The position numbers and the translations under genes are program-made. The notes beneath the pieces were generated by a model. The model ran no database searches. It was not told the DNA's origin and saw only the letters and a program-made list of their open reading frames with translations. From contig NZ_CP071609.1 in NCBI RefSeq assembly GCF_017357225.1, forward strand, positions 62,001 to 126,000: a stretch of 64,000 bases of DNA, given 5' to 3'. Shown here piece by piece: positions 8,780-17,677 of the stretch; within the stretch, counting starts at the first letter, position 1, and the number at the start of each line of letters is the position of its first letter. This DNA comes from Rhizobium binae (GTDB lineage Bacteria > Pseudomonadota > Alphaproteobacteria > Rhizobiales > Rhizobiaceae).

Positions 8780-9964
8780 TTAGTTCCGGCATTCGCCGAT
8801 CGAGTTCATCGGCACGAAGACCACAGCGTCATCGGGTCTCCAGCCGACTATTGTGGCGTCTCCGACACGCAACCGAGGCTGATGCCGTACGTTCCGGATT
8901 CTCGCTACCAAAGTGTCTTGGCGCGAAATTCGGATCACATACTTGATTGAGTCTCCGGCATAGGTGACGTTCTCAATCACGCCATCAAACCGGTTCGCAA
9001 CATCACCGACTTCTTGCCCCAAGAGAATCCGTTCTGGACGCACTACCAATGCTGCTGCGCTTGCATCATGCCGGTCGCGTTTCTTGCCAATGCATTCGAT
9101 CCCCCCAGCGGTTACGATCGTGCAAGTCTCCCCAGCTGCGGTGCGGACCGCCCCCACAAGGCAATTTGAGTCACCCACAAAATCCGCAACGAATGGCGTG
9201 GCCGGATATTGGTAGAGCTCTTCAGGAGCACCAATCTGCTCAAGTTCACCGTTGCTCATGACCGCGATTCGATCAGATATGGTCAGCGCCTCTTCCTGGT
9301 CATGGGTGACCATGATCGTCGTTATCCCAAGCTGCCGTTGAAGTCTTTTCAACTCGGCTTGCATGCTTTCACGCAACTTGCGATCGAGCGCGCCTAAAGG
9401 CTCATCAAGCAGAAGAACAGGAGGGTCAAAAACAACCGCGCGCGCGAATGCAACCCGTTGTTGTTGGCCGCCGCTCAGCTGAGACGGTAGCCTTTCGCCA
9501 AAGGCGGGCAACTCGACCAGTTCGAGCACACGCCGAACCCGTACGCGGACCTCGTTCTCGGGGACGCCTCTCATCCTCAGGGGGAACGCCACGTTGTCTT
9601 CAACCGACATATGCGGGAAAAGCGCTAGATGCTGAAACACAACCCCGATATTGCGACGATTGGGCGGTAGGTGATCTATACGGGTTTCATCAATTAGGAT
9701 TGCGCCGGAGCTTAGATCAGTAAACCCGGCGATCGCCATCATCATCGTCGTCTTTCCTGAGCCGCTTGGCCCTAACAGCGTCAGGAACTCGCCTGGATTG
9801 ACTGTTAAAGTGACGTCTTTCAGCGCCACGAAATCACCATAGAATTTGGAGACGACCCTAACCTCGACGCTTTTACCAAGGCCTCGTGGTTCTATGCTTG
9901 GACATGAGGAGGTGCCTAACTCTGGCATCGAATATTCGAGAGTGGGAGTTATTTGGCTAGACAC
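8780..9964 (-). CDS. ABC transporter ATP-binding protein (PotA-like)
   Basis: About 395 residues from a GTG at 9964 that sits five bases after a strong AAAGGAGG; a longer reading from 10057 has no such site. Walker A GPSGSGKTT (about residues 65-73), Q-loop VVFQHLALFPH, signature LSGGQQQRVAFARA, Walker B VLLLDEPLGALD and H-loop THDQEEAL are intact. The C-terminal 110 residues form a TOBE domain (ALVVRPERILLGQE, DGVIENVTYAGDSIKYVIRI). The GTG overlaps the regulator's stop by eight bases (GTGTCTAG), and its ribosome site lies inside the regulator gene, so the two are translationally coupled. Confidence 0.92.
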   Translation of the reverse strand: MSSQITPTLEYSMPELGTSSCPSIEPRGLGKSVEVRVVSKFYGDFVALKDVTLTVNPGEFLTLLGPSGSGKTTMMMAIAGFTDLSSGAILIDETRIDHLPPNRRNIGVVFQHLALFPHMSVEDNVAFPLRMRGVPENEVRVRVRRVLELVELPAFGERLPSQLSGGQQQRVAFARAVVFDPPVLLLDEPLGALDRKLRESMQAELKRLQRQLGITTIMVTHDQEEALTISDRIAVMSNGELEQIGAPEELYQYPATPFVADFVGDSNCLVGAVRTAAGETCTIVTAGGIECIGKKRDRHDASAAALVVRPERILLGQEVGDVANRFDGVIENVTYAGDSIKYVIRISRQDTLVARIRNVRHQPRLRVGDATIVGWRPDDAVVFVPMNSIGECRN

Positions 9965-10703
9965 AGGAGCCTCCTTTATTAATTTGGGGGCCACTCGCCC
10001 GATGGTGCACGATTTCCATTGGGATCGATGCTCTAGCTGGGGCGAATAATGCTTCACGGGCGCGCATGACCGAGATGACGTGCTCCCTTGCCGAACGGAG
10101 ATGCACCCGGATCACCTCCGCCGCCTCCTGCCCCCGGCCAGTGTCGACCAAGTCGACGATTAGCCTATGCTCGCGATGCGAGGTCGCAGAAGCCTCCTCG
10201 CTCTCATTGAGAACTTCCATCCAGACAAAGGTCAGCATCTGGTCCAACAGCCGGTCGAGGGCCTGTTGTATTGCTCTATTGCCGCTCGAACGGGCGAGAA
10301 CCTGATGAATAGTCAGCCCTAAGCGGACCTCTTCACCTTTGCGTGCCGGATTAGCCTGCAATTTTTCAATTTGCAGCAGGATGTCGCGAAGCTCTTGAAT
10401 ATCGGTCGGCTGGACATTCGCAGCTGCGAGTTGGATCGAACCCACCTCTAAGATCTCTCGGAGGTGATAGAGGTCCGCAACTCGCCGTGAATCCGCATTG
10501 ACGACGTAGAACCCTCTCTCGCGGTTATCGACGATCCCGATCTCAACTAAGCGGCCCAACGCTTCCCGGACGGGAGTACGACTCACTCCCAGATCGCGGG
10601 CCAGAGCCCGATCGACGAGTTTCATTCCTGGTCGTAGTTCGTTGCTGATGATCATCGTCCTAAGTCGATCGAGGATGACGTCGCTCAATTGGCGCTCGCT
10701 CAT
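9957..10703 (-). CDS. GntR-family regulator with FCD ligand domain, first gene of the amine operon
   Basis: About 248 residues from the ATG at 10703 (MSERQLSDVILDRL), preceded by AAAAGGA; an in-frame ATG at 10751 is possible but less likely. The winged helix shows the family signature LRPGMKLVDRALARDLGVSRTPVREALGRL, and the rest is an all-helical FCD domain with the conserved E-x-x-x-x-H-x-x-L stretches (GLTIHQVLARSSGN, HREHRLIVDLV). Being the first gene of the operon and coupled to the ATPase gene, it probably autoregulates transport and catabolism according to an acid or amine ligand. It is paralogous to the divergent regulator at 10978-11694. Confidence 0.9.
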   Translation of the reverse strand: MSERQLSDVILDRLRTMIISNELRPGMKLVDRALARDLGVSRTPVREALGRLVEIGIVDNRERGFYVVNADSRRVADLYHLREILEVGSIQLAAANVQPTDIQELRDILLQIEKLQANPARKGEEVRLGLTIHQVLARSSGNRAIQQALDRLLDQMLTFVWMEVLNESEEASATSHREHRLIVDLVDTGRGQEAAEVIRVHLRSAREHVISVMRAREALFAPARASIPMEIVHHRASGPQINKGGSCV

Positions 10704-10717
10704 TATTGCATTCCTTT

Positions 10718-10739
10718 TGGTATTCCATTTTAAATGCCA
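10718..10739. promoter_or_regulatory. Candidate GntR operator upstream of the amine operon
   Basis: An imperfect dyad TGGTATT-N8-AATGCCA lies 15 bases upstream of the regulator start. The same GGTATTCCA core recurs at about 10949-10957, 21 bases in front of the divergent paralogous regulator, followed in both places by an AT-rich stretch. Position and repetition suggest a shared binding site for one or both GntR proteins. This is inference from symmetry and placement only. Confidence 0.4.
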
Positions 10740-10977
10740 TAATTCTCGCATTTGGTCAAGTTCAGTTTTTATCGGGTCGACCGGGTAATCAACTTTCTAG
10801 TTGCTGGACCTCGCGACAGCCCGTCCGTGCGGCTGAATCGGGTGTCCGCGCTATGTCCTCTGGCACCTTTGGAGCTACTCTATCCGCGGCCTTTATACCA
10901 ATGGAACGATGCCTTGACACACAACGGGATGACTGCTAGCCGGACAGAGGTATTCCAAATGACATTCCGAGAATATA

Positions 10978-11694
10978 ATGAGCGACGCCCAGATCGGAAC
11001 AGCTGTACTCAACACACTGCGCAATATGATTCTGCGCCACGAACTTCGCCCGGGTGAAAAGCTGGTCGATCGCACGTTAGCTGCCCGGTTGCGAGCCAGT
11101 CGCACGCCAGTTCGTGAGGCATTTGGGAGGCTGGAAGAACTAGGTCTGGTTGAGAAACGCGACCGCGGCTACTTCGTTGTAGAAATGAGTTCTTCGCGAG
11201 CTTTCGACCTTTACCAGCTTCGAGAGATACTTGAGGTCGCGGCTGTTCATCTGGCCGCTGAAAAAGCCACAGAAACCGAACTCCAGGAATTCCGGGATAT
11301 CGTCGGACAAGTGAACCATTTCCGAACTTTACCGGGGCGGCGTGCAGACGAGGTTAGGATTGGGATGACCCTTCATGAATCAATCGCTCGTGTCAGCGGA
11401 AATAAGGAACTACACCAAGCCGTCGTTCGTATTTTAAGCCAGATGGTTACCTTCATGTGGATCGAGGTCTTGCATGAACCTGAAGGTGCGTCAGCGGGTT
11501 CGCAAGATGAGCACGAGCGGATTGTCAAGTACATCGAGATGAAAGACGGATTCAACGCGGCCGAGGTTATGCGTTCGCACATTCGGGCCGGCAGGGAACG
11601 CCTTACGACGGTTCTGCGGGCACGAGAGGCTCAATCGAACTTTGTCTTGCCCGTCGGCTATGGCCTGTCCGGACTATCCAAGCAGCAGCGATGA
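10978..11694 (+). CDS. GntR-family regulator with FCD domain, divergent paralogue
   Basis: 238 residues, starting ATGAGCGACGCC at 10978. The DNA-binding region LRPGEKLVDRTLAARLRASRTPVREAFGRLEELGLVEKRDRGYFVVE is nearly superimposable on the regulator at 9957-10703, as is the FCD domain (YQLREILEVAAVHLAAEKAT, TLHESIARVSGNKELHQAV, FMWIEVLHEPEGASAGSQDEHERIV). The pair therefore arose by duplication and is transcribed outward from a 274-base intergenic region. This copy has no recognisable operon downstream; the next 500 bases hold only a gene fragment, so its target is likely the amine operon opposite. Confidence 0.9.
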   Translation: MSDAQIGTAVLNTLRNMILRHELRPGEKLVDRTLAARLRASRTPVREAFGRLEELGLVEKRDRGYFVVEMSSSRAFDLYQLREILEVAAVHLAAEKATETELQEFRDIVGQVNHFRTLPGRRADEVRIGMTLHESIARVSGNKELHQAVVRILSQMVTFMWIEVLHEPEGASAGSQDEHERIVKYIEMKDGFNAAEVMRSHIRAGRERLTTVLRAREAQSNFVLPVGYGLSGLSKQQR

Positions 11695-12229
11695 TAGAAG
11701 GCAGAGGCAAGGGCACCGGCTCATACGTTCGGCACTAAGGCTAAAGTACTCCGCGCGTGGGCTATTCAGGCAAGTGTGGCTTTGCATTTTGGCGACTGCC
11801 CTTAGAAACTCTCAGCCAACCACGGCTGCAAGTTGCGACGATCAGCACAGCATAATGGACTGATAAATTCGTGAGCCTGCGTATTCGAGGTGCAAACCGT
11901 ATGCGAAGAATGTAAACTCGCAGACAATAGTTGCGATGCCATCATGCTTGCGGACCACGCGCGTTAATATCGTCTTTATCGGTTAGCGCATCCGCGACAC
12001 TGATTCTCCCGTCTTCCACCATCATGTAGTCGTACAACTTCGTGCCTTCCTCGACCGCCAGTCTCGAAGGCCCTTGATGCCAGGATATTCATGATACTCG
12101 CATCCTGGTATCGCGAGTCGTAGAAAGGTGCGCTATGGCTTGAGCCACCGCGTCTCGCCGGGCGCTCGGCGGCGTCACAGTGCGCCGCCTGCAACCAGGC
12201 TCAAATAACGAGATCCCGCGCTCCGAGCA
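11695..12229. other. Intergenic stretch, 535 bases, with one gene fragment
   Basis: No intact gene was found between the divergent GntR regulator and the AbiE-like pair. The only protein-like text is the minus-strand fragment at about 11945-12150, listed separately. No terminator with a T-run was recognised. Confidence 0.5.
11945..12150 (-). pseudogene. 3' fragment of an unrecognised gene, split between two frames
   Basis: Minus-strand text reads GGSSHSAPFYDSRYQDASIMNILASRAFE in one frame and then, after an apparent one-base shift near 12067, LAVEEGTKLYDYMMVEDG followed by RISVADALTDKDDINARGPQA and a stop near 11942. Both halves have protein-like composition and join naturally, so this looks like the frameshifted C-terminus of a decayed gene. 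I do not recognise the family. Confidence 0.35.
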
Positions 12230-13141
12230 TCACTTAAACGCTATACCAAGCGCGCTTAAAAACTCGAGCATGATGTCATTGACCGCACGCTGGCGCAAAA
12301 TCCGCGCTTCTCTGATTTCCGTGTCGTCTGCAGCACCTTCAATTTCGAACTGCGCGACGGCAACGTTGCCTTCGCGCAGGTAGCCTTCGTCTGGCTCCGG
12401 ATCGCAAAATCGGGTGAGCAATAGCGTCAGGGCACGTTCGATGACCTCCCGGTCGTTGCCTTTCAGAGCCTCTTGGAATTTGGCGATTGCACCGATGAGC
12501 CTGCCTTCTCCGTGTTCGAGGCAGTAGACGAGATCGTGCGCATCTTTGCGCTCACGACGGTGATCAAAGGCAAATGCCTTGAGACATGTGAATGCCACGA
12601 TATCGGCGTAGGGGATGGATTCTGTCGAGCGGCCTTTTTCACCCAACAGATCAGCGGTGACTTCCATCCGATCGTGGTGCCCGAACACGAGCGACGCGTG
12701 AGGGATATTCACCGCAGAAACATTTCCCTCCGTCGGCAGTTCCTGTAATGCGCCACCCAGCAGCTTCGGATCGTCTGCCAAGAACTCCAGGATGACGAGA
12801 ATACCGTGCTCGGTCATAGTCTGCCAACGCCAGTTGACCTTATTGCCCTTGTCATTTTGCGCTCGCTCGAAGCCCATTTTTTTGAGGTTCTGCTCGAGCG
12901 TCCGGTATGCCTCTGTGTCGGCAAGGATCGACAGATCGACAACGACATCTATATCGCCGGTTCCCGCATGAGGCGGGACGTCAGGCGGCCGCTTGGTGAC
13001 GATGTAGCGCGGTGCCAGCCCACCGACCAGAAAGACGGAGTCCCGCCAAGGGCCGAGACCGCTGAAGAGCGTAACCAGGACGCGCTCGCAGTCGCGGGTA
13101 ACATCGGCACTGTATTCAGTCAGTATCTGAGGCTTTGTCAT
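12230..13141 (-). CDS. AbiEii-like nucleotidyltransferase-fold protein (putative toxin of a type IV TA pair)
   Basis: 303 residues. The N-terminal part carries a nucleotidyltransferase pattern, VFLVGGLAPRYIV followed by GTGDIDVVVDL, in which the G-x-D-I-D aspartates would bind metal. A later YADIVAFTCLKAFAFDHRRERKDAHDLVYCL segment matches the K-x-x-x-x-x-R-x-x-x-K-D-x-x-D-L layout common in AbiEii and related proteins. Its start overlaps the stop of the partner gene by four bases (ATGA), the usual antitoxin-toxin order. AbiE pairs act in phage resistance and plasmid maintenance; whether this one does is inference. It may also be a distant DUF-type nucleotidyltransferase. Confidence 0.65.
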   Translation of the reverse strand: MTKPQILTEYSADVTRDCERVLVTLFSGLGPWRDSVFLVGGLAPRYIVTKRPPDVPPHAGTGDIDVVVDLSILADTEAYRTLEQNLKKMGFERAQNDKGNKVNWRWQTMTEHGILVILEFLADDPKLLGGALQELPTEGNVSAVNIPHASLVFGHHDRMEVTADLLGEKGRSTESIPYADIVAFTCLKAFAFDHRRERKDAHDLVYCLEHGEGRLIGAIAKFQEALKGNDREVIERALTLLLTRFCDPEPDEGYLREGNVAVAQFEIEGAADDTEIREARILRQRAVNDIMLEFLSALGIAFK

Positions 13142-14220
13142 TCGGGTACCGCGAGCTTTGTCAGCCGAAGATGTTCGGCCAGCTCCTTTGAGCGACCGCT
13201 GCCGAGCTGCAGGAGGTCGAGATAGGTTTGAAGTGGATCCGTGACCCAGACATGACCGACCCGTTGGCGAAACATAAAGTCGTGGCGTGGATTAGAGTCT
13301 ATAACTCCCAGATTCCAGCCGTCTTTGACAGCCTTTGCTCCCAGGTTTCGGAGAAGGCTTTCGCCGCCATTATCGATGCGGCAATGGAGCTGGGATATCT
13401 TCGAGAGGTGCGGTGCATGGATCTGGCCGGCCATGAGCCCGGAAATTTCGTAGCGAACTCCCATCTCATCGCAGGTGCGGTCAATCTCATGGATCGCCTC
13501 ATCGATTTTGGTCATCCGCATGTAGTACGAGCGAAGCGGCTTCGGCTTGATCGAAGCGACGTGGGAAGACCACTCGTCAAGCAGCGCGCGGGGATTGGAG
13601 AGTATTCTTTCCTTCGATGGACCGGCACCCTTGGAGCTCACCCATTCGCGGCGCTCTAGTTCGATAAGAACCTGAGATGCAGTTGTTGGAGATACGGATG
13701 CCCGCTCGGCCAGTTCATGCACACCGAACCACTGGTCCTTAAATGTCCAGACGGCATGGAGGGCCTGTGCGCGACTTCCAACGAACAGATTGTTAAGCGA
13801 TCGAGCCTGCTGCTTCGAGGCTGGCTTTTCGACGAGAACAAAGAGATTGTCGGCCGAAAGATAGAGGCTCCCGCTACGATCGAAATAACCGATCTTTTCC
13901 TCTCGCAGGAGTGCACGCGCACCCCGGGAAATGGTATCGGCCATCAATAGGGGGAGAACTCTAAAATTGCCTGGCGGCATAGCGGCAATGAATTTCTTCA
14001 GCTGCCAGATTGCTTCCCTGACATCTCTTGGGAAAGCTGATTTTTTGACCTCGACAACAAGTTTGATAGGCGCATCAGAAAATCGTGCATCTATAAGGAA
14101 ATCTGCGTGAGAGTTTCCCATCTGCGGCTCAAACCTCGGCTCGGACGTGATTTCCCCGCCTGCCTCCGTGAGGCTGGCCGTCAATTTACCCAACATATCG
14201 ATAGCGATGAAATCTTCCAC
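13138..14220 (-). CDS. AbiEi-like putative antitoxin/regulator with an ExK-bearing N-terminal domain and winged helix
   Basis: About 360 residues if read from the GTG at 14220, which has AGGGAA five bases ahead; an upstream ATG at 14367 gives 409 residues. The N-terminal domain includes ADFLIDARFSDAPIKLVVEVKK, a D...ExK arrangement seen in PD-(D/E)xK folds. A winged helix follows (GVHELAERASVSPTTASQVLIELERREWV). The C-terminus ends VWVTDPLQTYLDLLQLGSGRSKELAEHLR, close to the end of AbiEi antitoxins, which repress their own promoter. It precedes and overlaps the nucleotidyltransferase gene. The nuclease-like reading of the N-terminus is tentative. Confidence 0.6.
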   Translation of the reverse strand: MEDFIAIDMLGKLTASLTEAGGEITSEPRFEPQMGNSHADFLIDARFSDAPIKLVVEVKKSAFPRDVREAIWQLKKFIAAMPPGNFRVLPLLMADTISRGARALLREEKIGYFDRSGSLYLSADNLFVLVEKPASKQQARSLNNLFVGSRAQALHAVWTFKDQWFGVHELAERASVSPTTASQVLIELERREWVSSKGAGPSKERILSNPRALLDEWSSHVASIKPKPLRSYYMRMTKIDEAIHEIDRTCDEMGVRYEISGLMAGQIHAPHLSKISQLHCRIDNGGESLLRNLGAKAVKDGWNLGVIDSNPRHDFMFRQRVGHVWVTDPLQTYLDLLQLGSGRSKELAEHLRLTKLAVPE

Positions 14221-14445
14221 GATATTCCCTGTGCAGCAAATATAGCCTCTATGCCGCATATCCGCAAAAATGTCGATATGTACTGCGCAGCAAACAAGCA
14301 AACTGCTGTTCTGGCTTGCCTCATGCCGCGCGAGCGCCTTGAAGGGACACGAACTCCAGAACGTCATTTAGCTACTAAAATACAGCCGCGACAGCCACAC
14401 AAAATGCTTAATTTTCGCGTGGCCAGCTAATATCCAGCTTAAGCC

Positions 14446-15105
14446 TTATCGCTCAATAACCAGATCGCTGAGTGGTTTCGAACAGCAAGGCAAGAAAAAT
14501 CCGGCGTTGATTTCGCGTTGGCGGATACCGCCGTTGTGGTTCATGTCGACGGTGCCGCTGACGAGTTTCGATTTGCAGGTGCCGCAGAGGCCGTTCGAGC
14601 AGGACGACGGGATTTTCACGCCGGCCTTCTTTGCGCAGGACAGCACGGTCTGATCGGATGTGACGTCAATCGTACGACCCTGCTTGGCAAACTCGACCTT
14701 GAAGGGCGCGAGCACTGCCTCGTCCGTCATCGGAAGCGGAGCGTCGTCGATCACGGCGGCGTCAAAACTCTCTTCGATGTAATTTTCGGGTGGCACGCCG
14801 AGGTCTGCCGAAATCGTCCGTGCCGCAGCCATGAACGGAGCCAGGCCACAGCACAGGATCACCCGCTCCGTGAGGTCGGGATCAATGAGCTTGAACAGGT
14901 CGCGCGAAATCCGGCCGTGAAGGCCAGACCACGAGGTTTCGCCGGTGAGCGTCTCCGGCAGGAAATACAGGAGAAAGCCTTTCAGCTTGGTCGCAAGGCT
15001 CGCCAGTTCGTTACGGAACACCAGGTCGCCCGGCGTCCGGCTGGCATGCAAGAAGATGACGTCGACCGGCAGCGCCGTGTCGGCAAGCTCACGCGCCATC
15101 GCGCT
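14446..15105 (-). pseudogene. Truncated ferredoxin/oxygenase reductase (GbcB-like), 5' half missing
   Basis: From about 15105 down to 14446 the minus strand encodes the C-terminal part of a Rieske-oxygenase reductase: MARELADTALPVDVIFLHASRTPGDLVF, the NAD-binding ILCCGLAPFMAA, and a plant-type 2Fe-2S domain with cysteines in VLSCAKKAGVKIPSSCSNGLCGTC and LPCC. The FMN/FAD-binding N-terminal half is absent. The open frame continues to 15192, but those extra 25-30 residues are antisense to the LysR helix-turn-helix text, so the ORF start is fortuitous. Intact relatives of about 370 residues demethylate glycine betaine or similar substrates with an oxygenase partner, which fits the betaine-like operon downstream. 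Confidence 0.75.
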
Positions 15106-15111
15106 CGTGGC

Positions 15112-15966
15112 GCTGGAGGCCCCCATCCGGCATCGCAGCTTTACCGCGGCAGCCAGTGAATTGGGGGTGACGCAGGCTGCGGTCAGTCGCATGATTGCCC
15201 TTCTGGAGGATGATTTCGGCCGGCCGCTCTTTCATCGCGGCCACCGGACGATCGAACCGACTCCTGCCTGCCTCATTCTCGGCGCGACGCTAGCAGACAG
15301 TCTGTCCAATATTGCCGACAGCGTCGATGCGGTGCGCGCCAGCGTCACCGACGTCGTGACCATCGGCGCAACGATCGCATTCTCGTCGTTCTGGCTGCTT
15401 CCGAAGATCGCCGAGTTTCGCCAGCTCAATCCGGACATCAGATTCGCGTGGTCTCACAGGACAGCAAGCTGGACCTGACAAACGGCGGCGTCGATATCGC
15501 GATCCGATATGGCGTGCCGCCTTTCAATGACGGGATCGTGCTGGGATCATGCGGGGACCGGATCTATCCTGTCTGCTCGCCGCATTATGCCACGTCCCGT
15601 CGCGTCGAGGATTTCCCCCATGGCGGCTATGAACTGATCGAGACCGATGTTCCAAACAGAAGCTGGTATCGATAGGAAGACTGGTTTGCCCGGCGCGGCC
15701 GCAAGCCGGACAATCTGCGCTCGATCCTCCGCCTCAGCCATTACACCGAGACTATCTATGCGGCACGGGCCGGCCAGGGCGTTGCGCTCGGATGGGATGT
15801 GCATATCAAGACATTTCTGGCTGACGGCAGCCTCGTCAAGGTCGGGGACACGGAGTTCGAGGCGGAGGGCCGCTACAACGTTCTGTTACCGGTCGATGCC
15901 AAGCGCTCCGCGATCGCCGATTTTGCAGCCGGATGGCTAACGCAGGCTCTGCAGAAAACGTCCTGA
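15112..15966 (+). pseudogene. LysR-family regulator (GcvA type), 5'-truncated with frameshift and internal stop
   Basis: The plus strand encodes ALEAPIRHRSFTAAASELGVTQAAVSR, the LysR helix-turn-helix, but the first 15 or so residues and the start codon are gone. The frame breaks near 15446, where one base appears missing (NPDIRF then RVVSQDSKLDLTNGGVDIAIRYG). A TAG stop interrupts NRSWYR*EDWFARRG at 15673-15675. The remaining effector domain runs to LTQALQKTS and a stop at 15964-15966. At its 5' edge it abuts the truncated reductase, so one deletion removed the facing 5' ends of both genes. It cannot make a working regulator. Confidence 0.85.
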
Positions 15967-15990
15967 GCCGCCCCGTCCAAAGGCCAAGCG

Positions 15991-16707
15991 TCAGACCTGT
16001 TGCGCATCCTTCTCCTGCGACGAGCCGGGCTCGACCGGAAGATCAGCCTTCATGTCGTTGGGCACGACATAGAGTTCCATGTTTTCGCGCGACAGTTCCC
16101 AGTGCTTGAAGACCAGGTCGACGACGGCGTGTTCGTCATGGGCTTTGATCGCGTCGATGAAGCCGTCATGGTGCTCGACAGCCAGTTGAAGGCGCTGCCG
16201 CATGTCATCATTGCGCGGATGGAAAAAGGTGTGGCCGATTCGGGCGTGATCGATAAGCAGCCGCCCGAGGCTGGGCTGCAGATAAACGTTGCCCGACATC
16301 TCACCCATGATCTCGTGAAACCTGTTGTTCTCCAAGACCATTTCAAGCGTATCGAGATTCTCACTGGCGGTTCGAAATTTCTCCTGCGTATCGCGTAGTT
16401 CCGACAACTGCCTAGGCTTGAAGTTTTGCACCGCCAGCCGGCCGATTGCTGCATAAATCATTGGCGCTATAAGAAAAAAATGGCGCAGAGTTGAATGATT
16501 CAGCGGGATAACGCGCGCGCTTCTGTTTTCCCGCATGTCAATGTAGCCTTCTCCTGCGAGGCGCCGAAGCGTGTCCCGTACGGGCGTGCGAGACAGGCCA
16601 TACTTCTCGCTGAGGCTGACCTCATCCACATCCTCGTCGGGGTCGAGTTCCATCGTGAGGATCTGACGCTTGAGATCATCGTAGAGAGTGCTCTTGCCGC
16701 TCTTCAT
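15991..16707 (-). CDS. GntR-family regulator with FCD domain (divergent pair member 1)
   Basis: 238 residues from the ATG at 16707 (MKSGKSTLYDDLKRQILTMELDPDEDVDEVSLSEKYGLSRTPVRDTLRRL). The winged helix is followed by an FCD domain with NNRFHEIMGEMSGNVYLQPSLGRLLIDHARIGHTFFHPRN, which holds the helix histidines that bind metal in many FCD proteins. It is clearly paralogous to the gene at 16967-17677, and the two are transcribed away from each other across 259 bases. It probably controls the plus-strand operon or itself. Its stop at 15991 lies 25 bases from the end of the LysR remnant. Confidence 0.9.
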   Translation of the reverse strand: MKSGKSTLYDDLKRQILTMELDPDEDVDEVSLSEKYGLSRTPVRDTLRRLAGEGYIDMRENRSARVIPLNHSTLRHFFLIAPMIYAAIGRLAVQNFKPRQLSELRDTQEKFRTASENLDTLEMVLENNRFHEIMGEMSGNVYLQPSLGRLLIDHARIGHTFFHPRNDDMRQRLQLAVEHHDGFIDAIKAHDEHAVVDLVFKHWELSRENMELYVVPNDMKADLPVEPGSSQEKDAQQV

Positions 16708-16858
16708 TCAATTCATTCCCCAGGCAGAAGTGTCCGATCTGCGATTGGCTTAAGGCCGACCGTCGCCGTTGGCAATCTCGATATTCAGTCGGGGCTCGCG
16801 TGACAGTGCTCTTAATTTTATCACTTTGCACAACTGTATATTTTCGGTGTAACTATTG

Positions 16859-16875
16859 TGTACTTTCAAAATACA
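16859..16875. promoter_or_regulatory. Candidate GntR operator between the divergent regulators
   Basis: A 17-base near-perfect palindrome TGTACTTTCAAAATACA, with outer half-sites TGTA/TACA and inner TTT/AAA, lies in the AT-rich intergenic region about 90 bases before the plus-strand regulator and 150 bases before the minus-strand one. FCD-type GntR proteins often bind short dyads of this sort. Assignment rests on symmetry and position. Confidence 0.5.
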
Positions 16876-16966
16876 ATTTTGTTGACTCATCTAAAATCTC
16901 ATGCAAGCTTGTCCTCATAAGCCGACAGCGCGATGCGCGGGCCAGGTCACACATCGGGGATTTGAG

Positions 16967-17677
16967 ATGAAGGGCGGCAAGAGCGAACTCTACGACGATC
17001 TCAAGCGCCGGATCCTGACGATGGAACTCGATCCGGACGAAGACCTGGATGAAGTGTCGCTGAGTGAAAAATACGGCCTGTCACGGACCCCGGTGCGGGA
17101 GGTCTTCCGTCGCCTGGAAGGCGAAGGCTACGTGGATATCCGCACCAACCGCGGCGCTCGGGTCATCCCGATGAACCACTCGACGCTGCGCCACTTCTTC
17201 CTGGTCGCCCCGATGATCTACGCGGCGATCGGACGCCTCGCGGTTCGGAATTTCAAGGTGAAGCAGCTGTCCGAGTTGCAGACAACCCAGGAACAGTTTC
17301 GGGCCGCGAGCATCTCGCACGATGCGCTTTCGATGACCCTCGCCAACAACCGGTTTCACGAGATCATCGGCGAGATGTCGGGCAACGAGTACCTGCAACC
17401 GAGCCTCGGCAGGCTGCTGATCGATCATGCGCGCATCGGCCACACATTCTTCCGCCCCCGCAACGCGGACATGCAAGAGCGGCTTCGAAAATCAGTCGGT
17501 CATCATGACGGGTTCATCGCGGCGATCGCCGCCCGTGACGAAGACGCTGTCGTCGACCTCGTGTTCGAACACTGGGAACTGTCGCGCGAGAACATGGAAA
17601 TGTTCATCGCACCCCAAGCACTCAAGGCGGACGCACTGGTCGTAACGCCGACGCAATCCACGGAGAAGTCATCATGA
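16967..17677 (+). CDS. GntR-family regulator with FCD domain (divergent pair member 2, heads the catabolic operon)
   Basis: 236 residues from the ATG at 16967, preceded by GGGGATTTGAG; an in-frame ATG at 16901 would add 22 unconserved residues. It shares the full length of its divergent paralogue (LYDDLKRRILTMELDPDEDLDEVSLSEKYGLSRTPVRE, NNRFHEIIGEMSGNEYLQPSLGRLLIDHARIGHTFF). The stop overlaps the DapA-family start by four bases (ATGA), so the regulator is the first gene of the operon it probably controls. Confidence 0.9.
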   Translation: MKGGKSELYDDLKRRILTMELDPDEDLDEVSLSEKYGLSRTPVREVFRRLEGEGYVDIRTNRGARVIPMNHSTLRHFFLVAPMIYAAIGRLAVRNFKVKQLSELQTTQEQFRAASISHDALSMTLANNRFHEIIGEMSGNEYLQPSLGRLLIDHARIGHTFFRPRNADMQERLRKSVGHHDGFIAAIAARDEDAVVDLVFEHWELSRENMEMFIAPQALKADALVVTPTQSTEKSS

